Below, in pieces: positions 8,536 to 15,172 of a stretch of DNA of 64,000 nucleotides (positions are counted from its first letter, which is position 1; each line of letters begins with the position of its first letter). Below the pieces are notes generated by a model, which did no database searches, had not been told where the DNA came from, and saw only the letters and a list, made by a program, of their open reading frames with translations. The position numbers and the translations under genes are program-made. This DNA is from VGRW01 sp031396695 (GTDB lineage: Bacteria; Myxococcota_A; UBA9160; SZUA-336), in contig JANNLG010000171.1 in NCBI GenBank assembly GCA_031396695.1, positions 9,123 to 73,122 of the forward strand, read 5' to 3'.

Positions 8536-8973
8536 ATGAGAACCGCAATGACACGGCTCCTGTGTCGCTGCATGGGGATGTCGAGCCAGTGCGTCGCGGA
8601 TCGGGTCCGCGAGCGCGGACTCGGCGACGTGGAGTCGATCGCCGCGAGCCTTGGCGCGGGTGGCTGCTGCGGAAGCTGTCGACCCGACCTCGAGGAGATC
8701 CTCGCCGACCTGCGCGGGGAGCCATTGCCCGAACCCGTGCGCCGCGCCAACCGCCTGCGCGGCGAGGCCGAGGCCTTCCGCCGCGTGGAAGCCGTGCTGT
8801 TCGGCAGCATCGTCGCGCGCCTGCCGCCGGGCACGGAGCTCGAGCTCGTTTCCGTATCCGGTTTGCGCGCGGAGCTGCACGTTGCGCACGGGGACTCACC
8901 GGAGCTGCGCACGCTGGTCGCCGAACGCCTGCAGAAGCTCGTCTGCGTCGAGCTCGAGGTGCAGTTCCGCTGA
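8536..8973 (+). CDS. BFD-type [2Fe-2S] protein with Nfu-like C-terminal domain
   Basis: A 145-residue two-domain protein. Residues 1-55 form a BFD-like [2Fe-2S] domain: C10-x-C12 and C45-x2-C48, with GCCGSCRPDLEEIL as the closing signature. After a charged linker, residues 75-145 look like the C-terminal Nfu domain of NifU (FRRVEAVLFGSIVARLPPGTELELVSVSG and a final VCVELEVQF strand) but lack the CxxC that binds clusters in true Nfu proteins. It may act in iron-sulfur assembly or iron release, which is inferred from domains only. ATG 8536 or ATG 8548 could start it. It follows the nuclease by 13 bases and precedes glyoxalase II, whose own promoter seems to lie in the short gap. Confidence 0.72.
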   Translation: MRTAMTRLLCRCMGMSSQCVADRVRERGLGDVESIAASLGAGGCCGSCRPDLEEILADLRGEPLPEPVRRANRLRGEAEAFRRVEAVLFGSIVARLPPGTELELVSVSGLRAELHVAHGDSPELRTLVAERLQKLVCVELEVQFR

Positions 8974-8990
8974 TCGGGTAGACTGGCGCG

Positions 8991-9791
8991 ATGCGAGTCG
9001 AACGCATTCCGACGCTGCGCGACAACTACACGTACCTGGTGATCGATCCGGCTTCGAACGAGGCGGCGGTGATCGACGCGCCGGAGGCCGCGCCGGTGAT
9101 CGCGCGCGTCGCGAAGCTCGGGGTGCGCGTGACGAAGGTGATGTCGACGCACCACCACCTCGATCACAGCGGCGCGAATCCCGAGCTCGCCGCGCACTTC
9201 CGCGCGCCCGTGATCGGACACGCCTCCGACGCCGCCCGCATTCCGGGCTTCACCACCGGCGTGGAGGAAGGCGAGCGCGTGCGCGTCGGCGCGCTCGAGG
9301 CCGACGTGCTGTTCATCCCGGCGCATACGCGCGGGCACGTCGCCTACGTGTTTCCCGGCGCCGTGTTCTGCGGTGACACGCTCTTCGCCGGCGGCTGCGG
9401 GCGGCTCTTCGAGGGCACCCCGCAGATGATGCACGAGGCGCTGAACGTGAAGCTCGCGAAGCTCGCCGACGCGACGCTCGTCTACTGCGGGCACGAGTAC
9501 ACGGAGGCCAACCTGCGTTTCGCGCTCACGCTCGAGCCGGGCAACTCGGCGCTCGCCGCGCGCATCACGACGGTGAAGGCGCGCCGCGCGCACGCCGCGA
9601 GCGATTGGCACGACGCGACGGAGGCGGAGATGACCGTGCCCTCGACGCTCGCCGACGAGCGCGCGACCAATCCGTTCATGCGTACGTCGGCGGCGGAGCT
9701 CGTCGCGAGCGTGCGCGCGCAGCTGCCCGGTACGTCGTCCGATCCCGTCAGCGTGCTCGGCGCGGTGCGCGCGCTGAAGGACAAGTTCTGA
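8991..9791 (+). CDS. gloB: Hydroxyacylglutathione hydrolase (glyoxalase II)
   Basis: A 266-residue metallo-beta-lactamase-fold hydrolase that cleaves S-lactoylglutathione to lactate and glutathione in methylglyoxal detoxification. The metal motif THHHLDHSGAN, the PAHTRGHVAYVF His site, the CGDTLFAGGCGRLFEGT Asp segment and CGHEYTEANLRFA all match glyoxalase II, including the C-terminal substrate-binding domain, and the length is normal. ATG 8991 begins six bases after a TAGACT hexamer without a Shine-Dalgarno, so it appears leaderless. The last codon overlaps the apparent CTG start of the next gene in a CTGA arrangement. Confidence 0.94.
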   Translation: MRVERIPTLRDNYTYLVIDPASNEAAVIDAPEAAPVIARVAKLGVRVTKVMSTHHHLDHSGANPELAAHFRAPVIGHASDAARIPGFTTGVEEGERVRVGALEADVLFIPAHTRGHVAYVFPGAVFCGDTLFAGGCGRLFEGTPQMMHEALNVKLAKLADATLVYCGHEYTEANLRFALTLEPGNSALAARITTVKARRAHAASDWHDATEAEMTVPSTLADERATNPFMRTSAAELVASVRAQLPGTSSDPVSVLGAVRALKDKF

Positions 9792-10438
9792 GCGAGCGCT
9801 GCTCATTCCTCGGGCTGTTCGCGTTGCTCTTGCTCTTGCCGATCGGTGCGTCCGCGGATCTCGGCCATCGACCGGAAGATCGGGTCACGCTCACACACGT
9901 CGACAACCAGGTCATCGCCGTCACCGCGTCGGGCTTCGCGGCGGTGCTCTCGAAGCTCGAGCTCGGCGAGTCGGTGATCGCGCTGCGCAGTCAGGGCAAC
10001 GTCGGCGTCGCGGTCACGACGCGGCGCCTGCTCGCGATCCAGACCCGCGCCGCCAATTTCGTCGAGCTGCGCTACCGCGTTTCCGAGTCCGCGCCGAGCG
10101 AGCACGACCTGCAGGTGCGCGACGGCCTGATCGTCGCCGCGTTCCCGGCGCGGATCCTCGCCTTCTCGCCGCAGATCGCCGCCTGGCAGGAGTTCGGGCT
10201 CGGGCCAGGCGAGAAGCCGATCGAAGTGATCGCCGAGCAGAACGTCGCGGTGGTCGTCACGCCGCGCCGCGCGGTCGCGTTCTCGCCGCTCTCCGCCGGC
10301 TTCGTGCCTTATCCGCTGACGCCCGGCGAGGATCCGGAACGCAGCACGCTCGGCGACGACTCGATCACGCTGATCCTTCCGCACCGGGTGCTGATCTTCC
10401 GCGCGGGCGACTCGGCCTGGTCGAGCGTCAATCGCTGA
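9788..10438 (+). CDS. Secreted protein of unknown function (apparent CTG start)
   Basis: About 216 residues: a signal peptide (hydrophobic core FLGLFALLLLLP, cleavage likely after GASA) followed by a beta-rich periplasmic or surface domain with repeated strands such as VTLTHVDNQVIAVTAS, VGVAVTTRRLLAIQ, IVAAFPARILAFSPQ and VVVTPRRAVAFSP, suggestive of propeller blades. I do not recognise a named family. No ATG, GTG or TTG lies before the signal peptide for a long way; CTG at 9788 overlaps the stop of gloB as CTGA, which would couple translation. A downstream TTG at 9824 would cut off half the signal peptide. Confidence 0.65.
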   Translation: MSERCSFLGLFALLLLLPIGASADLGHRPEDRVTLTHVDNQVIAVTASGFAAVLSKLELGESVIALRSQGNVGVAVTTRRLLAIQTRAANFVELRYRVSESAPSEHDLQVRDGLIVAAFPARILAFSPQIAAWQEFGLGPGEKPIEVIAEQNVAVVVTPRRAVAFSPLSAGFVPYPLTPGEDPERSTLGDDSITLILPHRVLIFRAGDSAWSSVNR

Positions 10439-10569
10439 GATTTCCGAGCTGTCGAGGCGTTGACGATAACCGTCACCGGACTGACGGATCTGGTCCACAT
10501 CGGGCCCTGCAGCGAGGCCGCGACAGTGTCGCCAGGCTCGAATATCCGCGGACTTCGTCGCGTCTGGTG

Positions 10570-10598
10570 CGTATGGCATACGTTGGCACGCCTGATGC
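10570..10598 (+). promoter_or_regulatory. Sigma-54 promoter with abutting 13-bp palindrome
   Basis: TGGCACG (10584-10590), four bases, then ATGC (10595-10598) gives the -24 GG and -12 GC with the exact 10-base separation required by sigma-54; only one T of TTGC is changed. Start of transcription would fall near 10610, 26 bases before the ATG at 10636. Immediately upstream CGTATGGCATACG (10570-10582) is a perfect palindrome around one central base, placed where a repressor or activator could bind. Confidence 0.6.
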
Positions 10599-10635
10599 AA
10601 ATCCTCAGGCTCGAAACAGAGGGGAGCATTTCGGC

Positions 10636-10860
10636 ATGGCACTGGTCGCGCACACGCTCAGGAATTTCGAGTCCGCGGAGCAGATCGCGGAGCCCGGCCA
10701 CCCCGAGACGCTCACCCTGCTCGACCTTGTTTCTGCAATCGCGGACGAGGCCGAGACCGACGAAGAGGTCGTCGCCACGATCCAGCATCTGATCGAGACT
10801 GGAAAGGTCACCCTGGTCGGGAACTTCCGCTCGAACGACGTCGGCCGACGCAAGGACTGA
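10636..10860 (+). CDS. Small conserved-looking cytoplasmic protein, function unknown
   Basis: A 74-residue hydrophilic protein with no membrane segment or metal motif. The C-terminal half, LLDLVSAIADEAETDEEVVATI followed by QHLIETGKVTLVGNFR, looks like a compact helical domain ending in a beta-wing, similar in shape to a small winged-helix-like fold; I cannot name it. ATG 10636 follows a GAGGGGAG Shine-Dalgarno. It is preceded by a sigma-54-type promoter, so it is probably induced by an NtrC-class activator under particular conditions. It is a single-gene unit: the next gene is convergent, 13 bases away. Confidence 0.68.
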   Translation: MALVAHTLRNFESAEQIAEPGHPETLTLLDLVSAIADEAETDEEVVATIQHLIETGKVTLVGNFRSNDVGRRKD

Positions 10861-10873
10861 GCGCCGCTCAGAC

Positions 10874-12016
10874 CTACAGAGCCTTCGCCGCCTCTTCGAG
10901 CGCGACCACCACGTGATAGACGCTGGTCGCGTTCTGCGCGTCCGAGATCACGCGCCCGTCGCGCGCGAGCTGCTCGAACCAGCCGTGCGTCTTGGGATCG
11001 ACGTGACGAGCGAAGCAGTAGCGCAAGCCGGCTTCCAGCTCGCGCCGCGCGATCGCGTCGCCCGTCGCCCGCGCGCGCGCGGCCAGCGCCTTGACGCGCT
11101 CGGTCTGCGGCCACAGTCGCTTGGTCACGGCGAGCGTCCGGCCCTCGGCGTCGATCTGGTCGAAGACTCCGCCGTCGGTGTCGACGCCCAAGCGGCGGCC
11201 GAACTCGAAGAGCCGATCGGACAGCGCGCGCGCCGCGTCGCTCGGCGCGAGCGACTGCAACCGATCGAGCAGCCAGACCCACTCGAAGTGATGCCCGGGC
11301 TCGACGATGCGCCCGGCATCGCCCGCGAGCGGCCGCCAGTGGGAGTCGAAGTGTTCGCCGAGCGCGCCCGTGCGCGCGTCGAGCCAGCGCGCGCCGAGCA
11401 GCTCCACGAGCGAGCGCGCGTCGCGCAGCGCGCCGCTGTCGGGCGCGACCTCGGCCAGCACCAGTAGCGCCTCGACCAAGTGCATGTGCGGGTTCTGTCG
11501 CCGCGGCCCCGCGAGCGGCTGCCAGTCCTCGCTCGCGGTCTCGAAGAAGCCACCCGAAACGGGATCGCGCAGCCGTTCGCGCAGGAGCTCGAGCGTCGCG
11601 CTCGCCAGCCGCAGGGACTCCGGCTCGCCGCTTGCCCGGTGGTGCTCGGCGAGCGCGAAGATCGCGAACGCATGCCCGTACAGATCCTTGCGTCGGTCGA
11701 GCGGCGCGCCCGCCTCGTCGGTGGTGGTGAACCAACCGCCGAAGCGCGGGTCCCAGAAACGCGCGTGCAGGAACTCGAGTCCGTGCGCCACCGCGTTTCG
11801 CGCCCACGCGCCGGCGCCAAGTTCCGACGCGCGCGTGAACGCGAAGATCTGGCGCGCGTGGACCAGGAGTCGCTTGTGACCGTCGGGCAGCGGCGCCAGA
11901 TCGGGTCCGAGCCGGTTCCAGTAGCCGCCGCGGTTGCGATCGAGACCGTGCCGTTCCCAGAGCGGCAGCAGCTCGTCGACCAGATGCGCGCGCAGCGTCA
12001 GGCGCGAGTGCTGCAT
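10874..12016 (-). CDS. AGE family epimerase/isomerase (N-acylglucosamine 2-epimerase type)
   Basis: A 380-residue (alpha/alpha)6-barrel protein of the AGE/mannose isomerase superfamily, which interconverts sugars at C2 or C1/C2. Visible signatures include NRGGYWNRLG, KRLLVHARQIFAF, LYGHAFAIFALAEHHRA, RQNPHMHLVEALLVL, EPGHHFEWVWLLDRL and TKRLWPQTERVKAL, which supply the conserved Arg, His and Glu residues of the barrel centre. Substrate cannot be predicted. ATG 12016 lies 7 bases after the stop of the selenoprotein gene, so it is the third gene of a bfd-selenoprotein-epimerase row. An in-frame extension upstream is antisense noise. Confidence 0.84.
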   Translation of the reverse strand: MQHSRLTLRAHLVDELLPLWERHGLDRNRGGYWNRLGPDLAPLPDGHKRLLVHARQIFAFTRASELGAGAWARNAVAHGLEFLHARFWDPRFGGWFTTTDEAGAPLDRRKDLYGHAFAIFALAEHHRASGEPESLRLASATLELLRERLRDPVSGGFFETASEDWQPLAGPRRQNPHMHLVEALLVLAEVAPDSGALRDARSLVELLGARWLDARTGALGEHFDSHWRPLAGDAGRIVEPGHHFEWVWLLDRLQSLAPSDAARALSDRLFEFGRRLGVDTDGGVFDQIDAEGRTLAVTKRLWPQTERVKALAARARATGDAIARRELEAGLRYCFARHVDPKTHGWFEQLARDGRVISDAQNATSVYHVVVALEEAAKAL

Positions 12017-12023
12017 CGCTCGC

Positions 12024-12365
12024 TCACGACAGCGCGTCGGTGTAGGCCTCCGCGTTCCAACCGACCAGCAGCGTGTCGCCGACCACCAGCGCCGGCGCGC
12101 GCAGATTTCCGGTCGGCCCGAGGACGGCCTCGACGATCTCGTCGGGCGCTTTTCCGCCGGGCGTGAAGCTGCGCAGCGCTTTGCCTTTCGCCACGACAAC
12201 GCGCCTCGCGGCCTTCACCAGCTTCGCGGCGTCGGCCTTGCCGAGCTTCTTGCTCGCAGAAACCGTCGCGACCGGCTCGATCTTCCTGGCGTCCAGAAAC
12301 TTGGACGCTCGTTCGCAACTGGTTCAACCGTTGCGGTGGTAGTACCAGTCGATGCGCTTGGCCAT
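12024..12365 (-). CDS. ArsC/Spx-like thioredoxin-fold selenoprotein (in-frame UGA read as Sec14)
   Basis: Reading through one UGA gives a 113-residue protein. It starts MAKRIDWYYHRNG, has the UGA as codon 14 (12326-12324), then TSCERASKFLDARKI, so the redox site is U14-x-x-C17 at exactly the position of the CxxC/CxxS site of ArsC, Spx and YffB proteins. The C-terminal part (GNLRAPALVVGDTLLVGWNAEAYTDAL) has the cis-Pro strand and final helix of that fold. ATG 12365 has a GGAGGG Shine-Dalgarno at a normal distance. A SECIS-like hairpin begins 15 bases after the UGA. A conventional gene finder would report only the 64-residue tail from 12218. The partner and substrate are unknown; by fold it could be a thiol oxidoreductase or arsenate-reductase relative. 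Reading UGA as a true stop would leave a strong Shine-Dalgarno in front of a 13-residue peptide. Confidence 0.85.
12289..12308 (-). promoter_or_regulatory. Bacterial SECIS-like stem-loop for the UGA at 12326-12324
   Basis: On the coding (minus) strand GCGTCC and GGACGC form a perfect 6-bp stem, extended to 7 bp by an A-U pair that leaves the 6-base loop AGUUUC with a G at its second position. The stem starts 15 bases and the loop 22 bases after the UGA. This agrees with the known bacterial rules (loop about 16-37 bases after the Sec codon, G among the first two loop bases). The hairpin lies inside the open reading frame, as bacterial SECIS elements do. Confidence 0.75.
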
Positions 12366-12405
12366 GCGATCCACCCTCCGATTCGGAGATCGAGCTTAGC
12401 AAGCG

Positions 12406-12627
12406 TCAGGCGGGGACGGACTCCCCGCCCGCGAGACAGACGCTCGGGGCGCGCTGGCGGCGCTCGCCGTGGGTCTCGGCGAGCAGATCGTGCACCGTCT
12501 CGCGGCAGCCGCCGCAGCTCGAGCCCGCGCCGCACATCTCGGCGACCTGACAGGGCGTGCGAGCGCCCGCACGCGCGGCGTGCTGGATTTCGCGGTCGGT
12601 CACGGCGTGGCAGCTGCACACGATCAT
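12406..12627 (-). CDS. bfd: Bacterioferritin-associated ferredoxin-like [2Fe-2S] protein
   Basis: A 73-residue BFD protein: MIVCSCHAVTDREIQ, then C38-x2-C41 in GSSCGGCRETV. Together with C4-x-C6 these are the four cysteine ligands of the [2Fe-2S] cluster. The family donates electrons that release iron from bacterioferritin, though no bacterioferritin gene is in the window. The C-terminus is longer than usual and has one extra Cys. ATG 12627 is 7 bases after a TAGGCT -10 box, without a Shine-Dalgarno. A Fur-box match covers the -35 region, in agreement with iron-starvation control of bfd elsewhere. It is followed after 40 bases by the selenoprotein gene on the same strand. Confidence 0.9.
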   Translation of the reverse strand: MIVCSCHAVTDREIQHAARAGARTPCQVAEMCGAGSSCGGCRETVHDLLAETHGERRQRAPSVCLAGGESVPA

Positions 12628-12634
12628 GACCGAC

Positions 12635-12663
12635 AGCCTACCTCGGATGATAATGACAATCAA
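12635..12663 (-). promoter_or_regulatory. Probable leaderless promoter of bfd
   Basis: On the minus strand TTGATT (12663-12658), 17 bases, TAGGCT (12640-12635), then 7 bases to the ATG at 12627. The -35 box lies inside the Fur-box match, so bound Fur would block it. Confidence 0.5.
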
Positions 12664-12667
12664 TTAC
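12649..12667. promoter_or_regulatory. Fur box
   Basis: GATAATGACAATCAATTAC matches the 19-base Fur consensus at 15 positions. It stands out as an AT-rich island in very GC-rich DNA. It overlaps the bfd -35 box and sits immediately upstream of the lemA -35 box, so either or both divergent transcripts could be iron-controlled. Confidence 0.72.
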
Positions 12668-12671
12668 CAAG

Positions 12672-12700
12672 TTGCCGGCGGCGCATCTGGCGAATACCCT
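12672..12700 (+). promoter_or_regulatory. Probable leaderless promoter of lemA
   Basis: TTGCCG (12672-12677), a 17-base spacer and TACCCT (12695-12700) are followed by only 6 bases before ATG 12707. There is no convincing Shine-Dalgarno. Confidence 0.5.
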
Positions 12701-12706
12701 GGCGGC

Positions 12707-13297
12707 ATGAAAAACCCAAATCGTTCAATGGCTTGCGTTCTCGCCCTGCTGGCGTTGGCGGTCTCGGGCTGCGGCTACAACTCGATCCAGGGAGCCGACG
12801 AGAACGTCAAGGCCGCTTGGGCCGAGGTGGAGAACCAGTATCAGCGCCGCATGGACCTGATCCCGAATCTGGTCGCCACCGTGAAGGGTGCGGCGAACTT
12901 CGAGAAGGAGACGCTCGAAGCCGTGATCCAGGCGCGCGCCAGCGCGACCCAGGTGAAGATGGACGCGAGCGTGCTCGACGACCCGGAGGCGTTCAAGAAG
13001 CTGCAGGAGGCTCAGAGTTCGTTGTCGGGCGCGCTCTCGCGACTGTTGGTGGTTTCGGAGCGCTACCCGGAGCTGAAGGCGACCGCGGCGTTCAGAGACC
13101 TGCAAGCGCAGCTCGAGGGCACGGAGAATCGCATCACCGTCGCCCGCAAGCGTTACGTCGAGACGGTGGCCGAGTACAACAAGCTGGTGCGTTTCTTCCC
13201 GACCAACCTGACCGCGCGCTTCATCCTGGGCGTGGAGCCGCGGCCGACCTTCGAGGCCACGCCCGGCTCCGAGAAGCCGCCCGAGGTGAAATTCTGA
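12707..13297 (+). CDS. lemA: LemA family lipoprotein
   Basis: A 196-residue coiled-coil LemA protein. The N-terminus has a lipobox (LALLALAVSGC, lipidated Cys22), then the family signature YNSIQGADENVKAAWAEVENQYQRR, MDLIPNLVATVKG, a long helical bundle, and the conserved VAEYNKLVRFFPTNL motif near the C-terminus. LemA proteins are inner-membrane or periplasmic and often sit beside TPM/YgcG proteins, as here; their biochemical role is not settled. ATG 12707 follows a -10 box by 6 bases. The stop overlaps the next start (CTGA), so expression with the TPM proteins is coupled. Confidence 0.93.
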   Translation: MKNPNRSMACVLALLALAVSGCGYNSIQGADENVKAAWAEVENQYQRRMDLIPNLVATVKGAANFEKETLEAVIQARASATQVKMDASVLDDPEAFKKLQEAQSSLSGALSRLLVVSERYPELKATAAFRDLQAQLEGTENRITVARKRYVETVAEYNKLVRFFPTNLTARFILGVEPRPTFEATPGSEKPPEVKF

Positions 13298-14055
13298 GCG
13301 CGAGCCCCGCGCGCGCCGCGCTGATCGTTCTCGCGCTCGTCGGTGTCGCGTTCGCTCGCGATGCGCGCGCGCTCGAGATTCCCGAGCTGCGCGCGCACGT
13401 GCTCGATCGCGCGGGTCTGTTGCCGACGCAGTCGGCGCAGTCGCTCGAGCGAACACTCAGCGACTTCGAGCGCTCGACCGGTCACCAGGTGGTGGTGCAC
13501 GTCACGCCATCGCTCGAGGGGCTCGAGATCGAGGACTACTCGATCCAGACCGCCGAAGCCTGGAAGGTCGGCCAGCAGAGCCTCGACAACGGCGTGATCC
13601 TCACGGTCGCGCCGAACGAGCGACGCGTGCGGATCGAGGTCGGCTACGGGCTCGAGGGCGTGCTGCCCGACGCGCTCTCCGCGCGCATCGTGCGAGACGT
13701 GATCCTGCCCGAGTTCCGCGCGGGCCGGATGGATCAGGGCGTGCTCGCGGGCACGCGCGCGATTCTCGGCGTGATCTCCGGCGAGGTCCTGCCGGTCCCC
13801 GCGCAAGGCGGTCGACCTGCGCCATCGAAGTGGATCGTGGGGCTCTGGATCGTGTTCATCGTCGTGATGCTCCTCTCGCGCGGCCTCTTCTTCGCGCCGC
13901 CGTTCGGTGGACCCGGCATGCGGCGCGGCCGGAGCTCGAGTGGAATGCCGCCGTTCGGCGGCGGTTTCGGGCGCGGTGGCGGGGGCTTCGGTGGCGGCGG
14001 ATTCTCGGGTGGCGGCGGCGGCTTCGGCGGCGGCGGCGCGTCGGGACGCTGGTGA
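13294..14055 (+). CDS. TPM-domain (YgcG/Psb32-type) membrane protein with Gly-rich tail
   Basis: About 253 residues: signal peptide (ALIVLALVGVAFA), TPM domain from IPELRAHVLDRAGLL through NGVILTVAPNERRVRIEVGYGLEGVLPD to about residue 165, a transmembrane helix (WIVGLWIVFIVVMLLSRGLFF) and a C-terminal region of GGGFGRGGGG-type repeats, as in YgcG proteins. Members are thought to help photosystem or membrane-protein maintenance in plants; the bacterial role is unclear. The only usable initiation codon before the signal peptide is CTG at 13294, overlapping the lemA stop as CTGA; no ATG, GTG or TTG is near. The next gene starts on its stop codon (TGATG). Confidence 0.85.
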   Translation: MSASPARAALIVLALVGVAFARDARALEIPELRAHVLDRAGLLPTQSAQSLERTLSDFERSTGHQVVVHVTPSLEGLEIEDYSIQTAEAWKVGQQSLDNGVILTVAPNERRVRIEVGYGLEGVLPDALSARIVRDVILPEFRAGRMDQGVLAGTRAILGVISGEVLPVPAQGGRPAPSKWIVGLWIVFIVVMLLSRGLFFAPPFGGPGMRRGRSSSGMPPFGGGFGRGGGGFGGGGFSGGGGGFGGGGASGRW

Positions 14056-14678
14056 TGCGCGCTTCCGAGCTGCTCGACGAGCGCGGCCGCGCGGCGATCG
14101 CCGCGGCGGTGCAGGCGGCGGAACGCGCGACCTCGGGTGAGATCGTGCCGGTGATCGTGGAACGCAGCGACGCCTACGCCGAGCCGCGCTTCGGCGCCGC
14201 AGCGCTGGTCGCCTTCGCATCGGGCGCGGTCGCGCTCGCGTTCGCACCGGGGCTCGCGCCCTGGCTCGTGCCGACACAGCTCGGTGTGTTCGCGGCCGGC
14301 GCGTGGCTGTTCGGCCGAGCCGCGCTGCTGCGCCGTCTGGTTCCCGAAGAAGTCGTGAGCCGGCGCGTCGCGCGCGCGGCCGCGCTCACTTTCCACGAAG
14401 CCGGGCTGGTCGAGACGCGCGAGCGGACCGGCATCCTGATCTACGTCTCGCTGCTCGAGCACCGCGTAGTCGTGCTCGCCGATCGCGGCATCCACGCGCG
14501 CGTCGAGCCGGGCACCTGGGACGAAGTCGTCGCGCGCATCGTCACCGGCATCCGCGAGCGCCGCGCCGAAGCCGGCCTCGCCGACGGCATCCGGCTGTGC
14601 GGAGAGATCCTGAGCGAGCGGTTCCCGATCCGCCCCGACGACCGCAACGAGCTACCCGACACACCGCGCGGCGGCTGA
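14055..14678 (+). CDS. TPM-domain membrane protein (short partner)
   Basis: A 207-residue protein with an N-terminal TPM half (RAAIAAAVQAAERATSGEIVPVIVERSD), two closely spaced transmembrane helices (about residues 48-90) and a C-terminal TPM half (RTGILIYVSLLEHRVVVLADRGIHA, then WDEVVARIVTGIRE). This split, helix-inserted form commonly follows LemA and a Gly-rich TPM protein, and the three probably work together in the membrane. ATG 14055 overlaps the preceding stop by one base; GTG at 14052 is an alternative. The convergent Fur-family gene ends 26 bases downstream. Confidence 0.84.
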   Translation: MRASELLDERGRAAIAAAVQAAERATSGEIVPVIVERSDAYAEPRFGAAALVAFASGAVALAFAPGLAPWLVPTQLGVFAAGAWLFGRAALLRRLVPEEVVSRRVARAAALTFHEAGLVETRERTGILIYVSLLEHRVVVLADRGIHARVEPGTWDEVVARIVTGIRERRAEAGLADGIRLCGEILSERFPIRPDDRNELPDTPRGG

Positions 14679-14704
14679 GCGCACCGGGTGCCGCTGAGTC
14701 CCGT

Positions 14705-15160
14705 TCAGACCCTTTGCTTTTTCTGGCACCTCGGGCAGATCCCGTACAGGATGTGCCGGTGCTGGGTGAGCACGTAGCCGTGCTCGGCGGCGACCTTGCG
14801 CTGCTCTTCCTCGATCGTCTCGCGCTCGAACTCGACGATCGCGCCGCAGACCTGACAGATCAGGTGGTCGTGGTGGTGGCCCTCGCGCTCGTAGAGCGTG
14901 ACGCCGTCGCGGAAGTGATGCGCGCGAGCGACGCCCGCCTCGCAGAACAGCTTCAGCGCGCGGTAGACGGTGGCGGCGCCCACGTCCGGGCTCGAGTGCA
15001 GGACGGCCTCGTACAGCTCTTCGCTGGTCACGTGACCCTTCGCGTGCAGGAACGCGTCGAGGATCGCGTCGCGCTGCTTCGTCTGCTTCAGACCGTGGCG
15101 CGAGAGATGCTCCGACAGCTTCTCATGGGCGCGCCGGTCGGACTCGACCCCGGATGCCAT
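14705..15160 (-). CDS. Fur family transcriptional repressor
   Basis: A 151-residue metal-dependent regulator: winged helix (KQTKQRDAILDAFLHAKGHVT, then VGAATVYRALKLFCEAG), dimerisation part with HHHDHLICQVCG and a second pair in YGICPRC, which together give two CxxC zinc sites, and the metal-sensing His-rich loop. The HxHxDHL pattern fits Fur itself; PerR or Zur cannot be excluded. It starts 12 bases after the ptsP stop, so it can be read from that transcript; TAGCGT 9 bases before ATG 15160 might also give its own leaderless start. A Fur-box match sits 2.5 kb away in front of bfd. Confidence 0.93.
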   Translation of the reverse strand: MASGVESDRRAHEKLSEHLSRHGLKQTKQRDAILDAFLHAKGHVTSEELYEAVLHSSPDVGAATVYRALKLFCEAGVARAHHFRDGVTLYEREGHHHDHLICQVCGAIVEFERETIEEEQRKVAAEHGYVLTQHRHILYGICPRCQKKQRV

Positions 15161-15172
15161 CGTCGGGCCACG

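Noticed and set aside
5289..9806. A 1505-codon open frame on the minus strand
   Set aside because: It crosses several well-identified genes on both strands and shows only low-complexity Arg/Ala/His sequence.
12024..12218. A conventional 64-residue protein starting at ATG 12218
   Set aside because: It would lack the redox motif and half of the thioredoxin-like fold; the upstream frame with Shine-Dalgarno, UGA at the redox position and SECIS-like hairpin explains the region better.
12024..12365. Pseudogene with a nonsense mutation
   Set aside because: Only one stop is present, it sits precisely at the redox residue, the rest of the frame is intact and a well-placed hairpin follows. A decayed gene would not show this combination.
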